Of a stretch of DNA of 64,000 nucleotides, positions 35,759-44,449 are shown one piece after another (position 1 is the stretch's first letter; every line of letters begins with the position of its first letter). Origin of the DNA: Spirosoma endbachense (GTDB taxonomy: Bacteria; Bacteroidota; Bacteroidia; Cytophagales; Spirosomataceae). Below the pieces are notes generated by a model, which worked only from the letters and a program-made list of their open reading frames with translations, did no database searches and had not been told where the DNA came from. Position numbers and translations under genes: made by a program. Location of the stretch: assembly GCF_010233585.1 (NCBI RefSeq), contig NZ_CP045997.1, positions 9,164,114 through 9,228,113 of the forward strand, read 5' to 3'.

Positions 35759-36664
35759 TTAGCGAATCATGACGCCATTCTCGATCAGGACCTTACTGAA
35801 AAATAGTACCTGATAAGGAAGCGAGTTTTGCCAGTACTCCCAGCTATGCCCACCGGGCCGTTCGCCATAATCGTGTGGCGTATTATTAAATACCAGCCGA
35901 CGGTGCAATTCCCGGTTGGGCTCGATCAGAAAATCATCAACGCCACAATCAAAGACTAGTTTTAGCCCATTGGTCTTCATTCTGTCGGCCATGCCTACCA
36001 CTGAATAAGACGCCCAGCCGTCTGGTGACTGAGAAAAAGGTCCTAAGATCTTTTCAAATTCCGCTCGAATACCCTTAGCCGCATCGGGTGGCAGTTTCCA
36101 GGCATTCATGTCTACGTTGAGGGCACCACTCATACTGCCAGCCGCACAGTATAGCTCGGGATGGCGCGTAGCCAGATACAACGACCCGTAGCCGCCCATC
36201 GAAAGGCCCGTAATTACCCGACCTTTGCTTGACCGAATAGTTCGGTAGGAGTTGTCGATTTTGTCAATAACTTCTTTGGTTAGGTAGGTCTCAAACTGGC
36301 TGTCTTTTATGACGGGACTGTCCAGATAATAACTAAAAATCTCTCCTTCCGGTAATACGATCAGGATGTTGTATTGGTCGGCAAGGCGGTGCAGCAGCGT
36401 TTTGTCGGGTGTTTTGGTGATCCAGTCATTAAAATGGCCATAGCCACCGTGGAGTAAATACAGTACCGGGTAAGTCGTTTTACTTTTATCGGTTGACTGA
36501 TACGAATTGGGCAAAACAACAACGGCCCGCATCGCTTTCTTCATAACCGCGCTGGGTATGTCCAGTGAATCTACTTTGGCAGCATAAAGAGCTGAGGTTA
36601 GCAGAAAACTAACCAGAAAGACAATTTTGGGGAATAGAGTTTTAAGCGGTTTCAAAACGTGCAT
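35759..36664 (-). CDS. Secreted esterase-D-like alpha/beta hydrolase
   Basis: 301 residues from the ATG at 36664 (MHVLKPLKTLFPKIVFLVSFLLTSALYAAK, a signal peptide); the frame is open to 36802 but that extension is not protein-like. Typical PF00756 enzyme: LLHGGYGHFNDWITKTPDK, nucleophile elbow ITGLSMGGYGSLYLA, acid in FDCGVDDFLIEPNRE, and GGHSWEYWQNSLPYQ (His). Homologues include feruloyl and xylan acetyl esterases and S-formylglutathione hydrolase; the signal peptide argues for polysaccharide-linked esters. First gene of the minus-strand catabolic block. Confidence 0.9.
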   Translation of the reverse strand: MHVLKPLKTLFPKIVFLVSFLLTSALYAAKVDSLDIPSAVMKKAMRAVVVLPNSYQSTDKSKTTYPVLYLLHGGYGHFNDWITKTPDKTLLHRLADQYNILIVLPEGEIFSYYLDSPVIKDSQFETYLTKEVIDKIDNSYRTIRSSKGRVITGLSMGGYGSLYLATRHPELYCAAGSMSGALNVDMNAWKLPPDAAKGIRAEFEKILGPFSQSPDGWASYSVVGMADRMKTNGLKLVFDCGVDDFLIEPNRELHRRLVFNNTPHDYGERPGGHSWEYWQNSLPYQVLFFSKVLIENGVMIR

Positions 36665-36907
36665 GGCAATAGTGAGTTGCCAGCTGATAGACTGACAAGG
36701 TTGATGGTAAGGGTTATTTTCTGTTGATTTATCGATATTCACTTGGACAAAACGATGACTCTGGCAAATATAGAATTGCTTCGTGTTGAATCTTCTTGCC
36801 AAGCCTGATTATAAGTACCTTCCGAGCTTACTAAATGACTCGTATTTTTAGGAAAATTTAGTAAGCCTTAATTAAATTTTATAAACGCCTAGCGAATAGA
36901 CAGTTAA

Positions 36908-38146
36908 ATGAAAATTAAGACGGGGAAAGAGGAGATCAGTTATTTACTCGAAAAAGTCATTGACGCGTACCAACTGGCAACGGGTCAACAAATTATACGG
37001 AATACCAGCCCCAAAAACTACGAAGACATCGCGAAACAGCTCAGCTCCATCAGTCACGAGTTGCCCAATACAGCTCAAACATTAAAACACGTACCTTACT
37101 CCCCTGATCCGAACCCCAGACAGGTAGACTATCCGCATCGAAAGTATGACATTACGGGCGTTCAGGTAAAAGATGCGTATAACGGGCTCGTGGCCAATCC
37201 CCGTCCGTTTCTGCTTGATGCCTGCTATATCTATCTGTACGGCGTTGGTCGTCAAGGTTTTGAGCAACATCCAATGGATGATAACCTCATTGAGGGGGTA
37301 GATGCGTCAGTTAGAGTCCGGCTCGATGAGCAGAAAGCGCTTCAGCAGCAATTGGCAGACTGTCAGCAGGAAAACGAATTATTGAGTCGTCGACTAAAAA
37401 ATTCAAGCCGAAAAAAGACTATAGTTTGGCTGAGTAGTCTGCTTCTTTGTGTGGTACTACTGGTCTTTGTTAGCGCACGTTGGGTGACGGAACGAAACGA
37501 GTGGGCAACGGTACGGCACGACCTAAACCTTCTTCCTTATCAGCCAACGCAGGCAGAGATTGACAGTTTGTCGGGTATCTGGTTGTATTATACGGGGGCA
37601 CCTCAGGCTAGAATCAACGATCCGAATCGGTATCATCAGGTAGCCAATAACTTGGTAGAAATAACGTACAAGGATGGCTATTTCCTGTATTATCGGCATG
37701 GAGCCAATATTGATCATGTTGGCTATATGCAGTTTGAATCACCGGGTTTGGTCTCGATTTACTCGCGGATCAAGAATACAACGGGCAAAGTAGAGTCGCC
37801 CATTCATGCACTCCTACGGCTGGATAAAGGCAAGAAATATCTGACCAGCATTGCCACCACCTGGAGTTTCGATACAGGTGATGCCAACGAGATGATTGGG
37901 ATTCGGAATGTATTTATAAAACAGGGAAAAGGTGGCTCGCTTGAAGAAGTTACCAATACAGCTGAAAACGCGAACTGTCACTGTAAGATCATGAAATGGA
38001 TTCATACTGCGAATCGAGTAAAGACCTATCAATTGCGGTATCGATTGTTGGATACCTTAGCCAATGAGCCGCTGAAAGCGTTGATTAACGAAAAGAGTAT
38101 TCTATTGCGAGAACCCAAGGAAGGTGTTTTGCTTACCCGTCCATGA
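36908..38146 (+). CDS. Single-pass membrane protein of unknown function
   Basis: 412 residues, no signal peptide. Residues 1-~125 are a helical cytosolic domain (LLEKVIDAYQLATGQQIIRNTSPKNYEDIAKQL), ~135-165 a coiled coil (RVRLDEQKALQQQLADCQQENELLSRRL), ~170-190 one transmembrane helix (IVWLSSLLLCVVLLVFVSA), and ~195-412 a beta-rich outer domain (SLSGIWLYYTGAPQARINDPNRYHQVANNLVEI). I do not recognise the family. The domain plan (small helical adaptor, coiled coil, TM, sensor) suggests a signalling or effector-type protein. Alone, divergent from the esterase operon. Confidence 0.7.
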   Translation: MKIKTGKEEISYLLEKVIDAYQLATGQQIIRNTSPKNYEDIAKQLSSISHELPNTAQTLKHVPYSPDPNPRQVDYPHRKYDITGVQVKDAYNGLVANPRPFLLDACYIYLYGVGRQGFEQHPMDDNLIEGVDASVRVRLDEQKALQQQLADCQQENELLSRRLKNSSRKKTIVWLSSLLLCVVLLVFVSARWVTERNEWATVRHDLNLLPYQPTQAEIDSLSGIWLYYTGAPQARINDPNRYHQVANNLVEITYKDGYFLYYRHGANIDHVGYMQFESPGLVSIYSRIKNTTGKVESPIHALLRLDKGKKYLTSIATTWSFDTGDANEMIGIRNVFIKQGKGGSLEEVTNTAENANCHCKIMKWIHTANRVKTYQLRYRLLDTLANEPLKALINEKSILLREPKEGVLLTRP

Positions 38147-38255
38147 TAGAGGATAGTAAATTCCTTTACTAGCTGGCGTAACAACACCCTTGTAAGCCGC
38201 TCATTAGGCACCTTCACGATTCTTTAGACTGTACTTTACCCTTGATTTTATAAAT

Positions 38256-38329
38256 TCTCACAAATCCCTCCCACTTGAGACGAAGAAGTATTCATGTATC
38301 TGCTTTATAAACTGGGCATAGATAGAGAT
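38256..38329 (+). repeat. Dispersed palindromic element, copy 9
   Basis: TCTCACAAATCCCTCCC, CACTTGAGACGAAGAAG, TTCATGTATCTGCTT, then GGGCATAGATAGAGAT. The outer TCTC/GAGA pairing and CCC/GGG are kept; GCGTT has changed to GCATA. Confidence 0.82.
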
Positions 38330-38445
38330 ACTCGCTTCGGTAATGGCTTCCATTTGCGCTGGCGTCTCGCTTCGACATTTGCTCTCAGTAAGTTACGCTA
38401 AATTAGCCCGTATAGCTGGTAATGTACTTTTCCTCAATGCTCATA

Positions 38446-38467
38446 TAAAGTGTATCTTTACACTTTA
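38446..38467. promoter_or_regulatory. Palindrome at the AlbA_2 gene start
   Basis: TAAAGTGTA (38446-38454) and TACACTTTA (38459-38467), a perfect 9-bp palindrome with a 4-nt spacer ending two bases before the ATG. A bound protein would block initiation, so autoregulation or control by another factor is likely. Confidence 0.65.
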
Positions 38468-38469
38468 CT

Positions 38470-39798
38470 ATGGCTGAAAACCAATTCATTGAATACAAAG
38501 AAAGCTGGCGTGACGAATACCTCAAATGGATCGCCGGTTTTGCCAATGCGCAGGGCGGCACGTTGTTGATTGGTGTCAATGACAAAGGGCAGGTTGTTGG
38601 CCTTGATAATGCCAAACGGCTGCTGGAAGATCTCCCTAACAAGATTCAGAATGCACTGGGCATCATCGCCGACGTAAACCTGCGCGAGCAAGCAGGACAG
38701 GCTTATATCGAGATCGTTACCCAGCCTTATGAGATGCCCGTCGCCTATCACGGGGAGTATCACCTACGAAGCGGTAGTACGAAGCAGGTGCTCAAAGGTA
38801 ACGCCTTGCAGCAGTTTTTGCTCAAACGCTTGGGTAAGACTTTTGATGATGTCGTCGAACCCAATGTGAGATTGGAAGATCTTGATCCCGAAGCTATACA
38901 AGCCTTTGGGCAACGGGTTATGGAACGACAGCGGCTGGATCAACATGAACCCCTACAGATCGGTTTGTCAACCTTCCTGGACAATCTCAATCTAACCGAC
39001 GGCGAAGGGGGATTGAAGCGAGCGGCATTAATCTTATTTGGCAAACACCCGATGCGCTTTATCTTAGGGGCTCACATCAAGATCGGCCGCTTTGGCCAAG
39101 ATGCCACCGATCTGAAGTTTCAGGATGAGTTGAGTGGCGATGGGTTCCGGCTGGCCGAACGCACCCTACAACTGCTGGATAGTAAGTACCTACCTGGCCT
39201 GGTCTCTTATCAGGGCTTATATCGCCAAGAGCGGTTGCCATACCCACCCGATGCCATTCGCGAGGCCTTGCTCAACGCCATCATGCACAAGGACTACTTT
39301 GGCGGTCCTATCTTTGTGTGGGTGTATGATGACCGGCTGGTGTTCTTCAACGACGGCTCGTTAATTGAGGGCTTAACTCTGGATGATCTGCAACAGCCTC
39401 ATTCCTCTCGTCGTCGTAACCCTACTCTGGCAATGGCCATGTTTCGGGGCGGTCTGGTGGAAACCTGGGGTCGTGGTACATTGAAGATGATTGCTGAATG
39501 TCGGGCGTGGGGGCTGCCGGACCCTTTGTTTGAAGACAAACAAGGTGGATTCTGGGTAACCTTCTTTGCCGATCGCTATCAGGAAGTGTTGTTACGACAA
39601 GCCGGGTTGAATGAGCGACAGATGAAAGGTGTTCTTTATGCCAAGCAGCAGGGACGGATCACGAACGCTGACTATCAGCGGCTCAATGATTGTTCGCGCA
39701 ACACGGCTAGTGCTGACTTGAAAGGACTGGTTCAACAGAATTGGCTCAAGCACCAGGGCACCAAAGGGGCAGGCTCTTACTATGTAATAAGACAGTAG
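38470..39798 (+). CDS. AlbA_2/Schlafen-type ATP-binding transcriptional regulator
   Basis: 442 residues. Residues 1-~115 are an AlbA_2 (divergent AAA/Schlafen-like) domain: NQFIEYKESW, IAGFANAQGGTLLIGVNDKGQVVGL. Residues ~255-345 are an HATPase_c_4-like region (PPDAIREALLNAIMHKDYF, GGLVETWGRGTLKMIAECRAWGLPDP). Residues ~370-440 form a winged HTH (YQRLNDCSRNTASADLKGLVQQNWLKHQGTKGAGSYYVI). Members are common in accessory and defence-like neighbourhoods; the exact role is unknown. The start is set by the palindrome directly upstream. Confidence 0.88.
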   Translation: MAENQFIEYKESWRDEYLKWIAGFANAQGGTLLIGVNDKGQVVGLDNAKRLLEDLPNKIQNALGIIADVNLREQAGQAYIEIVTQPYEMPVAYHGEYHLRSGSTKQVLKGNALQQFLLKRLGKTFDDVVEPNVRLEDLDPEAIQAFGQRVMERQRLDQHEPLQIGLSTFLDNLNLTDGEGGLKRAALILFGKHPMRFILGAHIKIGRFGQDATDLKFQDELSGDGFRLAERTLQLLDSKYLPGLVSYQGLYRQERLPYPPDAIREALLNAIMHKDYFGGPIFVWVYDDRLVFFNDGSLIEGLTLDDLQQPHSSRRRNPTLAMAMFRGGLVETWGRGTLKMIAECRAWGLPDPLFEDKQGGFWVTFFADRYQEVLLRQAGLNERQMKGVLYAKQQGRITNADYQRLNDCSRNTASADLKGLVQQNWLKHQGTKGAGSYYVIRQ

Positions 39799-39802
39799 GG
39801 TA

Positions 39803-39841
39803 ATTGCACAAATTGCACAGCAATTGCACATTAATTGCACA
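39803..39841. repeat. Four direct repeats of ATTGCACA
   Basis: ATTGCACA at 39803, 39812, 39823 and 39834 (spacings 9, 11, 11), starting 4 bp after the AlbA_2 gene stop and 65 bp before the next ATG. The array looks like an iteron or a multi-site operator for the downstream gene. Confidence 0.75.
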
Positions 39842-39904
39842 ATTACGTTCATCAAACTATTCAATGTATTGAATATGGCCCTGTTTTATTTGTAGGCTTA
39901 TCTA

Positions 39905-40471
39905 ATGGATAACATCATTCAAGTTAAAATCAGCCTGCGCGGCACCAAACCACTCATCTGGCGACGCATACTGGTGGAAAAGACTGGTACGTTTGAAGCA
40001 CTGCATGAGGTCATCCAAATCGCCATGGGCTGGACCAACTCGCATCGGCACGAGTTTACCGCAGATGGAGTACGGATTGGTCAGCCACTAGATGAGTTTG
40101 ACATGGATTACGGCGAAAAGTTGATCGACGAAACAACGGTTACCCTGGAAAGCGTGCTGACAAATGGTACTCAAAGGGTTGACTATACCTATGATTTCGG
40201 GGATAGTTGGGAGCATACCCTTGTCGTGGAGAAATGGCTTCCTGTTGATGCTGCTATACGGTATCCTATGTGTACAGGTGGCAAGCTAAACTGTCCACCC
40301 GAAGACTGTGGTGGGATTCCCGGTTTCTACGAGCTGCTACGCATTGTGAATGACGAAGGACACCCCGAGCGGCAGGAAATGCTGGAATGGCTCGGCGGGG
40401 ACTATGATGCTAAGGCGTTCGACTTACAAGAGGTGAACCAGCAGTTAACAGTTTTTTTTCACTCATCATAA
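39905..40471 (+). CDS. Plasmid pRiA4b ORF-3 family protein
   Basis: 188 residues, usual length for the family. Hallmarks: IIQVKISLRGTKPLIWRRILVEKTGTFEALHEVIQIAMGW, the SHRHEFTADG segment, YTYDFGDSWEHTLVVEKWL, and YPMCTGGKLNCPPEDCGGIPGFYELL with clustered Cys that may bind metal. The function is unknown; members occur on plasmids and in mobile regions. The ATTGCACA array precedes it. Confidence 0.92.
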   Translation: MDNIIQVKISLRGTKPLIWRRILVEKTGTFEALHEVIQIAMGWTNSHRHEFTADGVRIGQPLDEFDMDYGEKLIDETTVTLESVLTNGTQRVDYTYDFGDSWEHTLVVEKWLPVDAAIRYPMCTGGKLNCPPEDCGGIPGFYELLRIVNDEGHPERQEMLEWLGGDYDAKAFDLQEVNQQLTVFFHSS

Positions 40472-41397
40472 GTTAACCAATTAAGGCGGGTATAGTCAAG
40501 ATTACCAATTGGGCAGTTAACCAATGCCATATGCAACGGGTTAGCATTGACTTAATTGCCCAAAAAATAAGCGTCTCACAAAAAGCTCCCCAAAGTGAGA
40601 AAAGAAAATAGTAGCTACAAACTATAAATCTCACCGTCCACGGCCGAGGTTTGCAACCGCCCGACGGCCCGGCAATAATTCCTGCCCGGTTGCAACGGGA
40701 ACCCATTTAAAGAATGGATTCAAAGATTATCACAGGAATAACTCTCCGCTTATACGTCCGCGCTGTTGAGATCATCACATTAAGCGACGGATTTTGTACG
40801 AAACGGCAAAACTACCCATTCCTGTTTCAATTGAAAGGTATATGCTAAATTGCGTATATATTTATATAAATGATTACCGCAATGAATAAGTCGGTTTATA
40901 CCTCAGTTCCTGACACCTCAGACGCAAAGTATTGGGAGCTAAAGTCCAGGTAAATCGAGAACGTTTGTACCTCGCAACCCAAAATTGCATAAGCAGCTAA
41001 AAACAGAGGCATGGATAAAGATACAGATGAATTTACCCAAGCAGCACCGAAGCCGCGAGTTAGGCGGACCAAGAATAAATCAGTAATTTCTTTTCGATAC
41101 TCACCCAGGGTATAGGTAGTTTTGCCACTTTGTGCAAAAATCGTCTCTTGGGTTGTATTTTGTTTAAACAGGGGTTTAGCTAATTGTAAAATAGGCTATA
41201 CAACAAAATAAGAAGCCTGTTTGCTAACCAAGGGGCTAACTCAATTGGCGACTCCAATAAAGCATTTATGAGAAGATTGTAATGATAATCTCCCCATTAA
41301 TGCCCGACAATTCACAAAAAAGCCCTACGGTAATCGACAAAACCATTAGAACTGAGCACTTGAGTAAATTTGGTAAGCAATTAAGGCTACTGAAGTG
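40472..41397. other. Gene-free stretch with partial element and a hairpin
   Basis: Contains a partial dispersed element (40572-40612) and a palindrome with TTGCAACCG (40651-40659) against CGGTTGCAA (40687-40695) around a GC-rich loop. A short frame near 41011 is Lys/Arg-rich (TKNKSVISFRYSPRV) but too short to call. Nothing else supported. Confidence 0.5.
40572..40612 (+). repeat. Dispersed palindromic element, copy 10 (partial)
   Basis: GTCTCACAAAAAGCTCCCC followed by AAAGTGAGAAAAG keeps the 5' arm and the TCTCA/TGAGA pair. The GGGGCGTT 3' arm is missing. Same orientation as the full copies, right after a plus-strand gene. Confidence 0.6.
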
Positions 41398-42477
41398 TCA
41401 TTGTACAACAACACCACCACCTGGTGTCCAAAAAAGCGATCCGCCCTGGAATCTTTGTAGTCGACCACCTGCATGATCGTGTTCTGCTTCAATGGGATAA
41501 CCGAGATGACTTCGTTCCCAATTCATCGAACTCCATTTATCACGGATAGCGCCATAGGTTTCGTGAGCTCCGGTTTCAGGTGTCCAATGAATTGATGATT
41601 CTGGTTTGTTCGGTAAGTGAATAGCTCGGAAATGATTATATCGGCCACGCCCGTCCGACGTCGGAGATTCATCGTTAATTGGGTAACCAAATTTTTCTCT
41701 CCCAATCTGAAGCCAGCGCGCGCCTATTGACCCCCAGACAATATGAGCTTCAGTTTCAGGATGCCAGGAGATAATGCCACCTACAAAATTTCTGTACCGG
41801 CCGATTCCGTCATAAGTTGGAATTTCATCAGAGACGGGTTTACCTAACCGTCCAGATACCCGACCTGCTGCTACCCATTTGTCACGAATAGCCCCAAATA
41901 CACCGAATTCGTTTACTGCTTCGAATGTCATTGTATAACTGCCGCCATCACCGCGGCTCCAAGTCGTCTTCTGGATGAGTTCTCCCCGTTCCGCACGAGC
42001 TAGATCCTCCATTGAGAAGACTAATTCTTGAGAGGGTCCGATTTTATCATCATAATTGGGACCCCCAGTTGGCGTTCCAGAAGCTGAATTGACATCCCGA
42101 AGTAGGGCCATAACTTTATTAGTCCGGTCAAGACTAAGCGATCCAAGGATTGATGATCCAACGATGCCTTTCACAATACTTCTAAGCGCTTGCGGATTAC
42201 CATCATCATTCTCCATCAGTGTCACCAAAAAGATGACATTGTTTGGATCAGTCAATTGGGCAGGACGAGCATTGATTCCCCAAAAAGAGGATGAAATGCC
42301 TTGGGAATAATGCGTTTCCCGACTGCTCACACCATCAAAAGCATAAAGAGTTACATCAAAAGTTGGAACTGGTGTGGCAGCCAGATTAACGACTGTAACA
42401 AGTACATAAGGTTCATCAGGGGTTAGCTCGGAAGTATCACTAACACAACGGATGCTGGATAGATAGATCTGGATCAT
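41398..42477 (-). CDS. LGFP-repeat protein
   Basis: 359 residues, no signal peptide. The first ~200 residues form an unrecognised beta-rich domain (IQIYLSSIRCVSDTSELTPDEPYVLVTVVNLA). The C-terminal ~160 residues hold three LGFP-type repeats of ~53 residues (IRDKWVAAGRVSGRLGKPVSDEIPTYDGIGRYRNF then GGIISWHPETEAHIVWGSI; LGYPIEAEHDHAGGRLQRFQGGSLFWTPGGG). LGFP repeats occur in envelope proteins and in cargo-like secreted proteins and probably bind cell-wall or surface material. Confidence 0.8.
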   Translation of the reverse strand: MIQIYLSSIRCVSDTSELTPDEPYVLVTVVNLAATPVPTFDVTLYAFDGVSSRETHYSQGISSSFWGINARPAQLTDPNNVIFLVTLMENDDGNPQALRSIVKGIVGSSILGSLSLDRTNKVMALLRDVNSASGTPTGGPNYDDKIGPSQELVFSMEDLARAERGELIQKTTWSRGDGGSYTMTFEAVNEFGVFGAIRDKWVAAGRVSGRLGKPVSDEIPTYDGIGRYRNFVGGIISWHPETEAHIVWGSIGARWLQIGREKFGYPINDESPTSDGRGRYNHFRAIHLPNKPESSIHWTPETGAHETYGAIRDKWSSMNWERSHLGYPIEAEHDHAGGRLQRFQGGSLFWTPGGGVVVQ

Positions 42478-42561
42478 ATAACATGATTGTTTACTTGCGA
42501 GTTAGTCGTTAAAGCCAGAGAACAGAGTAACAGAAACTACTTAAATAGTGCTTATTTTACT

Positions 42562-42900
42562 TCATAAGCAGTTGATTATATAGTGGGTAGAAAACTCCAG
42601 CCCCCTTGTGTTTTTAAGCACCTGTGACTCATAATAAAGTCCATAGTTATCCTCCCTCAGTATAGTTAGTTTACCAAGAACAACAGTATTATTAAATCCC
42701 AGATCATGAGTGATCCTAGGCTTTATAGCCGTTGGCCCATTGGCTGCTACTGTCTTAAAAAACGCACCTGGACAAAGCATAAACCTCTCCGGATCGGCTT
42801 CATTAAAGGCCGCTAAATAGCCGCATATAACGCCCTTTTCTAGGTCAACATGGGTTATACCTTTTGAGCGATCTGTGAGAATCCGTTGCTTTAATTCCAT
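42562..42900 (-). CDS. Truncated HK97-type prohead protease (phage remnant)
   Basis: 112 residues. VICGYLAAFNEADPERFMLCPGAFFKTVAANGP, a His in ITHDLGFNNTVVLGKL, and LREDNYGLYYESQVLKNTRGLEF follow the start of Caudovirus prohead serine proteases (His then, later, a Ser). The frame ends at FSTHYIINCL, well short of the usual ~180-200 residues, so the C-terminal catalytic part is lost. No other phage structural gene is nearby. Probably non-functional. Confidence 0.65.
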   Translation of the reverse strand: MELKQRILTDRSKGITHVDLEKGVICGYLAAFNEADPERFMLCPGAFFKTVAANGPTAIKPRITHDLGFNNTVVLGKLTILREDNYGLYYESQVLKNTRGLEFSTHYIINCL

Positions 42901-43733
42901 TGGTGAGTGAGGTTATCCGTATAACTATGCTGATGCCTGTGCAACAAACGTTGTACTTCTTGCTATACAAACGCTATACAGCAAATTACGTGAGTTGAGC
43001 CAGATTAACCTGCGTTAAGAATTTATACGCTGAAGCTATCCACCAAAGCTTTCATTCTTTTCTGATACGAGCTGAATAACAAGGTTTAGTCGGCGCAAAC
43101 ACTGCTTTGTTAGTTACGATAACTATGTAAGAAGATTCTAGAAAATTAAATGGCATTTTCAAAAATACCCTTCATCATAGCTCAAAAAGCCAATAGATGA
43201 ATAATTATTTATTTGTTCGCCTTTTTAGGTACAATCGAATTGATAATCAATGTTATAGCAGTGAAAAGGCGTAGCAGATTTGCAACGGTTTTGAACGCTG
43301 TTTTTCACACAATTTTTAGTTAATACATTATAGATCAAGAAGTTGTTGTTTTTACTTTTAATTTCCGGTTCCGGTTTCTCTCGGTAGAGCACGCCACGCA
43401 CGAAGGACACAGTACAATTGTACGACACAAAGTCAGGCATATATGAAACAGGGTCGGGTACTCAATGGGAGAAATGACCAAGGTGAGTTGACAACGTAAA
43501 AGAAGACCCAATGGACCTATACCGGTTAAGGAACACTAGTTAGCAAATCGATCGCTAGAAGGTGAGTATCGGTCGTTTTGCCGTTTCTTAACACTCCGGC
43601 CGCCCGGCGTAAAATCCTCACTTACATTATATCAGGTTGCTTCGGTGCTTCTATACCTAAACGTGAGTGGGCAACCGAATCAACCCAACTGATCAGTGAT
43701 AAAAAGGCTCAACAATAAAAACAGTAAACAACG
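42901..43733. other. Gene-free, AT-rich stretch
   Basis: No convincing gene. A small minus-strand frame (43225-43440) lacks family features and looks like chance. The stretch ends with the promoter region of the lipoprotein-like gene. No dispersed palindrome copy was recognised here. Confidence 0.5.
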
Positions 43734-44210
43734 ATGCTAAGGCGGACACTGTATTTGAGCGGTTTCTTGTTGACTCTGATGCTGTTAACCAGTTGCCCCA
43801 GACCCGACCTGGCTTCCGATCAGGCCTTCGTTTTATTTCGACAAAATCGAATCGGTAGCTGGCAATGGGTCAAAACCGTAACACCTACCCGTACCCTAAC
43901 ACCACAGTTAACCGGGCATACGCAAACCTTAAGGACTAGTCGTTTCGACGCGGACACGCTGACCTTTTATCAAGATCAACAGGTAAACTGTCGCTTGAAT
44001 CCCGATCAATCGACCAACCTCACCAATGTCATTGATCTTCGATCAAAGACGATGCTGACCAGTTATCTGGATAGTACCCAGCTCCATCGCTACTATATCA
44101 AATTCTTTTTTGAGGCGACTCAAAAGGCGACGACGATGCAAACCAGTGCTCCGCTGGTCTATCTCAATCCGGACTATGATACCGTTCGCATCTATTACCG
44201 AAAACAATAA
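43734..44210 (+). CDS. Small lipoprotein of unknown function
   Basis: 158 residues. Basic start then a hydrophobic core and LLTSC, a lipobox, so it is probably a lipoprotein with mature Cys near residue 21. The mature region reads like small Bacteroidota 'WxW-type' lipoproteins (VLFRQNRIGSWQWVKTV, DADTLTFYQDQQVNCRLNPDQ, DYDTVRIYYRKQ), beta-rich. No function assigned. Stands alone 240 bp before the MFS gene. Confidence 0.7.
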   Translation: MLRRTLYLSGFLLTLMLLTSCPRPDLASDQAFVLFRQNRIGSWQWVKTVTPTRTLTPQLTGHTQTLRTSRFDADTLTFYQDQQVNCRLNPDQSTNLTNVIDLRSKTMLTSYLDSTQLHRYYIKFFFEATQKATTMQTSAPLVYLNPDYDTVRIYYRKQ

Positions 44211-44449
44211 GGGCGTTTTTCACGACATGGATTGAGGAGACCAAATTGCTTTTGATGGCCCCACTCGATAGAATATTTGCAGAGAGTAGTAGCCCCTAGC
44301 GGTTGAGTCATGCCTTACTAGTATATATTCGTTGCAAAAAATACCTACCGATCTATTGAGAACCAACGTTTAATGTAGCATCTTACCCTCTTTTAGCCCG
44401 TGCGTATAGATCTCTCCTTACGCGCTAATTTTACTCACTACCCCAACGT

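Noticed and set aside
43225..43440. Small minus-strand frame of 71 codons
   Set aside because: Composition is not protein-like, no recognisable motif, no regulatory context.
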